A stretch of DNA of 64,000 bases from assembly GCA_022828595.1 (NCBI GenBank), contig JAKGHH010000005.1, positions 28,284,193 to 28,348,192 of the forward strand, written 5' to 3'. Position 1 is the stretch's first letter; every line of letters starts with the position of its first letter. The notes beneath the pieces were generated by a model. That model did no database searches, had not been told where the DNA came from, and was given only the letters and a program-made list of their open reading frames with translations. A program made the position numbers and the translations under genes. This document shows, piece after piece, positions 11,301-23,300 of the stretch. Origin of the DNA: Nelumbo lutea. Lineage: Eukaryota; Streptophyta; Magnoliopsida; Proteales; Nelumbonaceae.

Positions 11301-14300
11301 TTTCTTTATCATTGTAAAAGGATTTATATGTTGTTGCTTTGTTTGATCTATAATTCCTTGGTGTGCTTGCTCTGCAATCAAGCATGAAAATGAAAAGTAT
11401 ACAGAAAACAAAAAGGAGTGTAGGGCAGATTATTTCTTTTAAGGTTGACCCATCTACTATTATTTGACTAATTGACTGGTTGTTTTTCAGTAATGAAATT
11501 CATTGAAATACATTATCTTATGGTTGCACTTGTTTTAATTTGAAGAAGGGTGGAAATGCATAATCATATTCCTTCCATCCCCTGTTGCATTGAAAGAAAA
11601 CCACATGCCTTCCACCCCCCATTGGTTGTGCATCTTAAAGGCATCATGTGAAAGCATTTTCTCGTGAAAACTTGATCATAAAAGAAAGAATTCAAGATAC
11701 TGCAATTGGGAAGTGTTTGCCTATATAAAGAAAATCCAGTAATTTCAAATTTCTACTTCCATTGAATATTGTATCTAAAAAAGAAAGAAATATAGTGATT
11801 TCAAGTTTCTACTTCTATTAAATATCATACTATGTGTATCTTTCAAGTTTGTACCACTATTGAATTTCTCTCACCACTGAAAAAGGCCAACCATTTTCAA
11901 AAAAGATCTGTGCAATAAATTTTTTACCATTCAGGGTGACACATGGAAATCATCCTCGATCAATAGAGATTTTCCATGAGAGGTTGAGTGAATTATGTAG
12001 AGATTTGTGATCACCCTTTAATGTCAACAATTTGCGCTTGATTTTTGCAACTGGGAGACATTAAGATTGATAGAGATAAAAGATATGAATTTAAGAAGAG
12101 AAATGGTTGTATTTGAATTTAAGAGGAGAAACAGTTGTATTTGAAGTTGGTACTTTTTTAGGGAGAGGAAGTAACTAACCTTTTTTTTCCAATCACTTTT
12201 GAGATGCTCTTTCTTGAAATAATAAGATGCCACTTGTCTGAGAAGAAGCTCTCTTATCAGTAAGGGTGTAAATAGATCGAATTTGAATCGAATAAGGCAA
12301 CATCCAAATTCGAATTCGATTAGAAAATCTTATATTCGAATTCCATTCAATATGCGACGGATATTGAAAAATAACATTCGAATTTGAATTTGATTTGACA
12401 TTCCAATATTTGATTCTATTCGAATTTGACCAATTAATTATTTATGTAATTAATAAATATATAAAATAAGTATTTATTTATATAAAGTATATAAGTATAA
12501 ATTATATAAAACATTTAAATATTTTATATATTATATCTAAGGATTAAATAATTGGTCAAATTTGGATATTTATCAAATCGAATCAGGTCATATCCGAATT
12601 CGAATCCAATTAGCTATTCGATATGAATAGTATATCCGAATTTGATTCGATTATGTTGAATATATATATTGGGAAATTTACAATAATAACCTGCTTTAGT
12701 AAAAAGTACATATAGTGACTAAATTACCCTCACTTAAGTCATCAAATGACTTGATTACCACCCATACCTCACACAACTTAAATAGAAGAAACAAATTAAA
12801 GGGAAAGGGATAAACATGGCATAGAAGAATACTATTAGAATATGAAGAGAATAACCAGCCCACCACTCCATTAATACTCCCTCTAGCTGGAGGGTATATA
12901 TCATACAGTCCTAACTTGCTAGATATGAATTGAAGCCTTGGTCTACCAAGAGATTTAGTAAACAAATCTGCTAACTGGTCTTCTTTCTTCAGATAAGGAG
13001 TGCCTGCATTACAACTTTGAGTTTTTTTCCTAACAAAGTGACAATTGATCTCAATGTGCTTCATCCTCTCATGAAAAACTGGATTGGATGCTAGGTGCAT
13101 TACTGCTTAATTGTGAAGATGCATGGGAAGTGACATAGAAAATCCCAACTCCTGAAGGAATTGCTTCAACTAAATCAACTCACAAGTGGTGCTACTCATT
13201 GCCCTGTATTTGGCTTTTGCACTCAACCTGGCCACTAAGATTCCATCTTAGAGATGTACAATTCCCAATAGTAGAAGTATGGTCAGTAGTATCAAGGAAC
13301 TGGTCAACCTAAAAGTTTAAGCGGTGAGATCCCTGAATAGGTTTTTATTCTCTGACATGCGCCCCTCATGCGAAAGCCTATTGAGCTTGAAGCATGGACA
13401 CAGGCCCATCCATACCTTGTGGAGAAATTTAATTAATTATAATGGGGGGCGGCAAGGATCGAATACTAGATGACTTGGTCAAACAGGTTCTGATACCATA
13501 TCAACTGTTCAACCTAAAAGCTTAAGCTGTTAGGTGAGGTCCTTGAATGGGTTTCTCTAACTAGTAGTACTCAGGACCTTTAGGTGTAGGTGGTGTATTT
13601 TGAGACAGCAATGGCATGATTTGTGCAATCTACTCAGAACTTATAGCACGAGGTGTTTCAACAAAAGCAGTAGTCTCTCTACATCAAGGACCAGAATTGG
13701 AAAACCCATTGTAATTTGAGAAGTTAAATAGGTGATTCCCGTACTATAGTGGGATGACTAAAAGATAAAGGTGTATAGGGATGCCTCTTGTACATGCATT
13801 TTCTGTCTGTAATTAATAAAATCAAATGTAAATTATAAAAAAGTGGCAATACTGACTTACACCAAGGAAAGTCAGACAGTTGGAAGCCACACAGAATTGA
13901 GAGTTCAATTTCAATGACACAGAAATCAGCACATGGGTTGGCAGATGCCTTAACAAAACAAGGGGTAAGAAGGGATAGACTATTTTGGGGGCTGACAGAT
14001 AGCAGTGGCTGCCTAGGGTTTGTTGTGATATTGCACACATTAACACTTTACATTTATCATTCTTTCTGTAATTAATAAACTAATATTTTACCAATCAAAA
14101 AAGTTTGAAATTAGGGTAACCTTTTCTATCTTTCTATTTTATTATTTCTTTAGATTTAAAATGGTTCCTCTCTTTCAGTCTGCCTCATCATCTTCATCTA
14201 AGCCTTGTCCCAACCATATGGAGTTGTCTACATGAATCCTGTTTCACCATTCTATTGTGTTCAGTGCAAAAAAATATATTAATTTTTTGTTTCTCTGAAT

Positions 14301-17300
14301 TTGTTTTAGCCAGGGAGAAAGCCATGGTTATCAATTTAGAATTTATAAAAGCCATTGTTACTGCTGAAGAAGTACTGCTGCTAGACCCATTATGCCATGA
14401 AGTTATTCCTTTTGTGGAGCAGTTAAGGCAACAACTTCCTCATAAGAACACATTTAAGATTGAAGATACTGGTGCAATAGATGCACAAGAAAAACATATC
14501 TGTCCAACTAGTACACAGTGGTTGCCTGTTCCTGAAGCAGCTGAAGGATTGCAGTGTGAGCTTCCATTTGAGTTTCAAGTACTAGAGATTGCATTGGAGG
14601 TTGTCTGTACATATTTGGACAGTAATGTGGCAGACCTTGAGAGAGATGCTTACCCTGTTTTGGATGAATTAGCCAGGAATGTCAGCACTAAGAATCTTGA
14701 ACATGTTCGGAGTTTAAAGAGCAATCTTACTCGTCTCCTTGCTCGTGTACAAAAGGTACTATTAATGAATCTTGTTTATTTCTTCTTCATATTGGCTTAC
14801 ATTATGCTTGTCTAAGATTAAAAATATTATACTAAAACTCTGTTCAGTTTAAGTGGTTGAACTAGTTCTACTAAAAAATGGCAACTTTTACAGGTCAGAT
14901 AAAGCATCAACCTAGGTATGTCTAGAAACCTGGATGACTATGACTGTTTTCATTAGAGCTGGCAAGCCGGCTGGTTCCAATTTTGAATTTAACACAGGAA
15001 AAGGGCGGAAAGGAGAGAAACAGAAGATGGTGTTCAGGTGTATAACACAGAGCTACTAACTATAATAAGGACAATCGGGTGTTTTTGAACTTCCTAAGCA
15101 ATAAGGAAAACAAAGAATTCAATAATGAAGTACCTCATATTTATGAAAAAAATGAAGGATTACTACATTGAGTCAGGTTTTTAACAGTGTTATCTAGTTT
15201 ACAACTAGTCAAGACCGGTCAATTGAGACCACTTCACTAACTAGCTGGTCAATTATCATGATGGGTTGCTTGGGATGACCATACACTGACTAACCAACTA
15301 GTTCACCTGTTGAACCAAAATGTTACTTTGTGTTTATCTATGATCTATTTAAATAGTACCGTAAATGCTTTTATTTTGGTACATTATTCTAATTATTTTA
15401 ACCATTTTGATGGTACATTACAAATAAATGCCTATAGGTAGAAATAATGCATATAATACAAGAAGATAGAGGGTTTTTTTTTTTTTTTTAATTTTTCCTT
15501 CAATTGGTGGTGTGCTGGTATGGAGTTGTCACAAACAAAGGAAACACCAAATGATCAGGCTTGCACTCTTTCTTTGAAAAACAAAGGCTGCAACTCCCAT
15601 CCTAGTCTATCTAGCCTTCCTTTTCTATATTTTCTAAACAAAAATTGTAAATAAATGTTTTATTTAATTTTTTGTTGCATATTTACATTCTATATTAATT
15701 TGTATATGAGATTGTATCACTACCTAATATTTATAACATATCTTTTTTTGTGGTCAACTAGTTAGCACCTAGGCATTAACTTCATTGCATTGGCTAGGAA
15801 AGCCAAAAATGACTAGTCATCACTTCACCGCATTAATAACCCAAGTGTATAATAAGTTGTCAATGTTTTAGATTAGGATTTAGTTTGATTAAAGAGAAGA
15901 GGGAAGAAGAAAAAGGAAACTTAGTAGAGAGAAAAAGCCACTCTCAACCTAAATTGGTTCACTTAAAAGAATAGTTCTCAAGGTGTCTCCTAGGTGCCCT
16001 TGGTTGAGCACCTTACCTAAACACCTTGATTAATAGCAACAAGGTACCCATCTAGGTAATGACCACCTCGGTGACAAGAATCACAAGGCAAGTACCTTAT
16101 TATAATTATCACCAATATTTTTTTTTAATTGGTAACATGGTTCACTTAAGATGCTGTTTGATCCAACTACCTTAACGTGGCCAAAGAGATGGGGAAGAAT
16201 AATGTGGGGATGCACCAGAGCAGCAGTGGTTTGGACCTTATGGAAGAAAGAAATGTTAGGATCTTCCAAGAGAAGCAGAGAAGCAAACAAGAAATTATGG
16301 ATTGTGTTTTGACCAGAGTTATACATTGGCTACTAACTTTGAATCTCTTTAGACAGTTCTCCTTTGATGATGTTTGGAAGAACTGGTTATCAGTGGCTTC
16401 TAGTTCAGTACAGAAGTCAAAAACAAGGTTGTTATGGGCACCTCCCAGTGAAGGTTTTTTGAAATTAAATTTTGATGGAAGTAGCCAAGGCAATCCAGGT
16501 CCTTCTGGAATTGGAGGAGTCATAGAGTCAGGAAAGGGAATCTGATAGCACTTTTTTCAGGACTGGTGGGGAATGGAGACTCTACAAGGGCTGAATTGTT
16601 TGTGGTCCTACAAGATGTTCATATTGCAAAAGAGATGAATTTGGAAAACCTGGTGATTGAAGGGGACTCCATGGTGGTTGTGGGCTGGTTAAAAGATCCA
16701 GATTCAGTGATATGGTGCTATCGAGATGAAATGAAGAAATTCAAATGGTTAACACAGCAGATGAATTTTATTATACAATGGGTGGGAAGGGAGGCAAATG
16801 CTATGGCTGATTCATTATCAAAGCAAGGGGTAACCAGGGATCAATTGTAACAGTTACTTATCTTTTCCGATTTAATGAAATTATAAAGAATCTTTTACTT
16901 ATAAAAAAAAATTGTTGAAAATATGAACAATATTTACAAGTACAAAGAAGATGCATAGCTTGTCAAGCAACATATACCCTAATGGAATTATACAATGGAT
17001 TCCCTAGGCATCTCTCCTGAATAACTGACCCCTTACTTAGCTAAAGCATCAGCCATGCTATTTGTTAATAGGCACCCATTGCCATGTAACCATCATTTCT
17101 GCTTTTTGATCCGTCTTTTTTTGGTTGGCCAGCAAAGAGAGGGAAAGTAATGTGGAAATGTATTAGGGCAGCCCTCTTATGGACCATTTGAGAGGAAAGA
17201 GATGCTAAAATTTTCCAAGAGGAGAGAAGCATTGCTGAAATAAAAGATTGTATAATTCCATTAGGGCAATCCTTTGGCTAAAAACTACTGATCTCTTTGC

Positions 17301-20300
17301 GGATTACTCTAGTGATGACCTTCGAAGGAGTTGGGCAGCAGTGGCCTCCACTTCATCCAAGAAATATAGAGCACAAGCAAGTTGGCTACCCCCTCCAGAA
17401 TGAGTTGTAAAGTTGAACTTTGATGGGAGCAGTCAAGGAAATCCAGGACCTTTGGGTATAGGAGGGATCTTGAGGAATAAGGATGGCAACACTCTGTCCT
17501 TATTCTTAGGTCCAGTGGCTTATGGAGACTCTACAAGGGCTGAGATATTAGCTGTGGTACAAGGAGTACAGATTTCCAACCAACTTGGAGTGACTAATTT
17601 GATAGTTGAAGGAGACTCTAAGGTGATGGTGGGATGGATGTCAGATCCAGAAACTATTGTTTGGGGATATAGGGATATCATCAAAAAAGTCAAATGGCTT
17701 ATGAGAACCATGTCAGTTACTTTTAGTGGGTTAGTAGATCGGCAAATGCTTTGACAGATTTGGATTCTCCACAATGGTTTTTTATCAGGACTATTGGGAT
17801 ATTTTGAAAGTTGATCTTTTGCGGGTGTTTGAGGAGTTTTTCAGGAGAGGAATTGTCAATCCAGGTGTGAACTCTACATTTATAGCCTTAATTCCAAAAA
17901 AGAAAGATGCTTCCCACCCGAAGGATTTTAGGCCAATTAGCTTGGTTAATAGCTTGTATAAGATCATTGCAAAAGTGTTGTCTTTGAGGCTGGAGAAGGC
18001 TTTGCCAAATATCATTGCACACTACCAAGGAGCTTTTGTGAATAGAAGACAAATTACTGATCAGATTTTAATTGCTAATGAGAGTGTGGAGAACCTTAAG
18101 AGGGATAAGAAGGGAGTGGTCTGTAAGTTGGACTTGGAAAAGGCTTATGACTTGGTGGACTGGGAATTTTTGAGAAAAGTTTTGATTAAATTTGGGTTCG
18201 AGGATAGGTGGTGTAAGTGGATTATGGGTTGTGTCCGGAATTGTTATTACTCAGTGCTAGTGAATGCGACAGTGGTAGATTTCTTTCCAGCCAGTAGGGG
18301 TATAAGACAAGGAGACCCCCTTTCTCCTTTCTTTTTCATTCTAATTGCGGAGGTTTTGGGGAAATTGATTCACAGAGCAGACTCTAGGGGGCTTATTAGA
18401 GGCTGGAGAGTTGGGAGGGTGGAAACCCCCCTTACTCACTTGCAGTTTGCTGATGACACGATTCTGTTTTGTGAAGGCGGTAATGTGAGCTTTATCAGGA
18501 ATTTGAAGTTGGTGATACAACTGTTTGAGCAAATATCCAACTTGAAGGTTAACCTTGGGAAAACTGTGTTGTGGGGGTGAATTTGGAGGAGGGAGAGTTC
18601 AAGGAGAGTGCTGAAGTGCTAGGGTGTGAAGTCTCAGGGTGGCCTTTGAACTACTTAGGGTTGCCTTTAGGTGATAATCCTATGAGAGAGAGCTTTTGGA
18701 ACCCGGTGGTGGAAAGGTTCGAAAAAAGACTGGTGTCATGGAAAAAGAACTACCTCTCTCTTGGTGGGAGAATTACTCTTATTAAGGCCACACTTCCTAA
18801 TTTACCTATCTTTTTCCTGTCGGTGTTTAAAATCTCAGTGAAGGTTGCTAATAGATTGGAGAAGTTAATGAGAGATTTCCTGTGGGAACCGGGAGAGGAA
18901 AAGAGGGATCATAGAGTTAGCTGGGAGATAGTTTGTAGGAGTAAAACATGTGGTGGTTTGGGGCTTGGGAATATTAGGAGAAGGAATATGACTCTGTTGG
19001 GAAAGTGGTTGTAGAGATTCCCCTTGGAGAAGGAGAAGCTATGGGCTAGAATAGTGGCAAGTATTCATGGGCTGGAGCATAATGGATGGGACATTGGAAT
19101 CAGAGCTAGGACCACAAGCAATTCTCCTTGGAAAGCCATTCATGACCTGCTACTAGTTTTCTCCCCTAATATCAGGTATGATTTGAATTCCGATAACTCC
19201 ATAAAATTCTGGGAACAAACCTGGGTGGGGAGTTCCCCTCTAAAGGATCAGTTTCCTTCTTTGTTTGCTCTTTCTGATCTGAAAAATGAGCCAATCTCGT
19301 CTTTTATCACCCCGTCCTCTTCCACTTCTAGGATTGGGTGGAACTTGGGTCTAAGAAGGGATTTGAGGGACTCAGACTTTGATAATATTTTGAGCCTTAT
19401 TGCAATTCTTGATGACGTTGTCTTAGACCCCACTAGGGCAGATTCTAGAATTTGGACACCTTCTCCCAACGACATTTTTTCTTGTGCTTCTTTCTTCAAA
19501 GTCTTAAGTCAGTCTACCAGTCCTACATTCCCTCCTTTTCCTGTTGATGAGGTTTGGTGCAGAGCAATACCTCCTAGGGTTGGTAGTTTTTGTTGGGAAG
19601 CCTATCTGGAAAGAATCAACACTGTTGATCTACTCCAAAAGAAGAGACCCAATACTTGTTTGTCACCTCAGTGGTGTGTTCTTTGTAAAGCGGATGGGGA
19701 GATTGGTTTTCACCTACTGGTGTCTTGCCATTTTGCAAGGTCAATTTGGGAATGGGCTTTGTCCCTATTTGGATGTAGTTGGAATACCCCATCAGACTTG
19801 CAAGGCCTTTTTTCGCCTTCTTTTTTCAGGTGGCGGATAAAATGGGGAAGGACAACGTGGAGAGGACTAAGGGCTGCAGTATGTTGGACATTTTGGGAAG
19901 AAAGAAGCTCCGGGATATTCTCAGAAGCTCAGAGAGGAGCAGCAGATCTGAGGGTTATCATTCATATTAGGGCAGTACAGTGGCTGAAATCTTTGGAGTT
20001 TTTCACAGATTACACTGTGGATGACATGTTGAGGAAGTGGGGTGAAATTGCAAATTGCACACAGACTAAGTCAGTAATGAGTGTGGCTTGGACCCCTCCA
20101 CCTAGTGGATTCGTGAAACTAAACTTCGATGGGTGTAGCAGGGGAAATCCGGGACAATTGGGGATTGGGGGTGTTTTTAGGGATGAAAATGGGGTCATTT
20201 CTGCTATGTTCTCAGGCCCATTTGGAGTGGGTGACTCCCTTAGAGCTGAGATCTTTGCAGTTATGGAAGGAGTACAGAAAGCTAAGGAGTTGAACATCAG

Positions 20301-23300
20301 GAAACTCTTAATTGAAGGGGATTTAGAGGTGGTGATAGGGTGGCTGGTTAAAAATCACAATGGCTTATGGAAGTACAATAATGAGAGGAGGAAATTCTAG
20401 TGGCTGGTGCGGGAGATGGAAGTTAAGATACTTTGGGTTAAAAGATCGGCTAATTCCCTAGCTGACGGTTTAGCTAAACAAGGGGCAGAAAGGGATTCGC
20501 TTTTTTGGGCTAAGCTGTAACTATAGTGTGCTTTCTTTCTTTGTTTTTTTCTTTTTCTTGAGGTTCTTTGTTGCTCATGGAAGATAAGCGTGTTTGTCTT
20601 CCTCTTGTAAATCTTCTTTTGATGAGTTAATGAAAGTGTTATTGATAAAAAAAAAAAAAATGCTTTGACAGATTCTTTCGCTAAACAAGGGCCTTCAAGG
20701 GATTCTCTGTTTTTGTCTATTTTGTAACTGTAATTTGAAAAGAGTTGGGTTTGGAACCACCTTTAAGGGGAGGTAACACCTTGTGCCTCCTCTTAGGGTG
20801 CTTCATGCTTGTACTATTTCTATCTCTATTTAATAAAATACCATTCATTCATTAAAAAAAATTATAAATGCAAGTATAGGTGCAATGTTAAAGTAGATGA
20901 GGTACTGATCCTCCATCCACATAAACAGCATTTATTTTCTAGGTCTCTCCCTCTTGCAATGAGATGGTTAGTGGTTCAATTGGATGAAAAAGTAGTGGGG
21001 AAAAGAAAAGAAAAGAAATCTCTTGTAGAGAGAAAAAGTCACTCTCCCCTAAATTGACTTAAGCTCCATTTGTTTACACTGCAATTTTATTTGCATTAGT
21101 AAAAACTAAAAACCCATGAGAGTGAAAATTCACTTTTTCTTAGGGTTTTACTTTGCTCATGGTTTTGCTTTACTTCATCTGCACTGCAACAAACAAAACA
21201 AAGTAAAACCTAAAACAAAAGTAAACCAGAATCTTCAGTCAACTCATTTGCACTCCCATACTTTTGCACCACTGCAAAATGAAATTGAATTGCAAATAAA
21301 TGAGTAAAATAGAATGAAAGAATTACCAAAATATATCGTAATACAACACTTCTGACAGTATGAAGCATTTTGAGGTGGTTTTCCTCTTTGAGTCCATTAA
21401 AACATTTATATATCTAATTGTTTTTCTTTTCTTTTTTGTCTTTCTCCTCTTTTTAAACCATTTCTTGTCCTAATTTTAAAATTTCATAGCATATAGAACA
21501 GTTCAATGCAATTAAACTGTTGCATTAGTATAATATTACCTAATTTGGTTTACAAGTGTAACATAATGTGGAAAATGCAAAGGAAACAAACATGAAAGTG
21601 TGATGATCAGATAGATTGTGTATGGTCTGAAGTCTGTGCCTCTCCTACAGTTAGTCATCATTGGGAAACTGCCTTGCATTCACTGCTTGACTAGAGCATT
21701 GCCTAGGCATGAGGGTGTTAGAAGTAATTATTTGAATTCCTAATTTGATATTTTGGTCTATGTGCTTTGTATGGTATTGTTTCCTTGGGTGACAAACCAT
21801 CTCTGGTAATAACAGGTTAGAGATGAAATAGAACATCTTTTAGATGACAATGAAGATATGGCACAACTATATTTAACGAGGAAGTGGGTCCAGAATCAGC
21901 AGTCTGAATCATTAAGTGGAACAGCCTCAAATGGAATCGTCAATTTTACACCCAATTTGCCACACCTTAGTTCTAACATGAGTGCAAGTTTGATTACCAG
22001 CAACCTTTCAGATGATCATGACGTGGAGGATCTGGAAATGTTGCTTGAGGCTTATTTCATGCAGCTGGAGGGCACTCGTAACAAGATATTATCTGTGAGT
22101 TTTCTTTGTTTGAAGATAGCATAAGCAAATCCTAGATTGATGACATACTAATTGGTGACTATTGATAGATCTGCATAACTATTTGACTACCATAGTGGAA
22201 ACCTTAAGCTTTATATTGCATCTGCTACAGCTACTACATTCAAAGTTAATTTTCTACTTTACCTTCTTTCAAAACAAGTTAATTTTCTACTGCCTACTGT
22301 TAGAAATTTTATTAACTTATTCCATAATTGTCAAGGCAGCTCCTAGGCGATAAGGTGCTCTTGGAGGGTTGCCTCATCCATACACTTACATATTATATAT
22401 AAGACACATAATATTTTTATATTTTAATTTTGTTATTAATAGTAGTAAAATAGATATTTTTAGACTAAATTATTCATGTTGTAGGTTTATAGTATTAGTA
22501 TTGTTATTCTACTAGTTTCTTTATAATTTTCTTATTTGTTTAGGTCCAATCGACACACAAGTGAAATAGCCTTGAACACTATAAGACTTTAAAACCTGAA
22601 CTCATAGAACTTCTTGAAGATATCCAATTGACACACAAGACCAACCTATAGAACTTCTTGTTCATCTTCTTCCTAGGATCAAAACAAGGACTCGGCCTGT
22701 ATTTTTTTGAAGAGTAAAGAAGAAAATTTTATTAAAAAGAAAAGAAAGATACAAACTTGTTGGGTGTCAAGATAACTCCCAAACATCTGAACACTAGAAA
22801 AACAAGATTACATTAAGACTGGGAACTCAAGAACACCCCAGAAAATTTCTACTAGATAAACTGCTCAAATTCTGGGAGAATCAAGACTCAGCTTGAAACA
22901 AGCTTTCAACTGAGGCCACCTCCATGTGAAAAGCTTCTAATTTGTTTTCCTGTAATAAGGCCACCTCCGGAATATGTGTTCTGATCAAAATCCTAACCTG
23001 CTCTCTCCTTCTTTCCTCCTTCAGGCCCCGGACATTCCAAGATGACAGCTTCGTTCTGCTCCCCCTGCTACCTGACTACCCCCACCTCCATCCCCTTACT
23101 CTTCCTCTGCACAGAAATTTTCCTCACCCCAGATTTTTTCCTGTCTATTTTTCTCTTTGTTTTTAAAATTTTCTTCTTTTTTGTTCTTCTCAAATCGTTC
23201 AAAAGCAATTCTTGCAAATCTCTCCCCTCCCCAAAAATGAAGGCCTGGCGATTTCCCAATTGCTACCTCCCTTTCCAACAGGTTGTCTAATCAAGCACTG

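Noticed and set aside
13450..13510. tRNA-like TGGTATCAGAACC and TGGCGCC (36.6 kb) motifs as possible tRNA genes
   Set aside because: They match only the primer-binding complement of tRNA 3' ends next to LTRs. No cloverleaf or A/B boxes follow.
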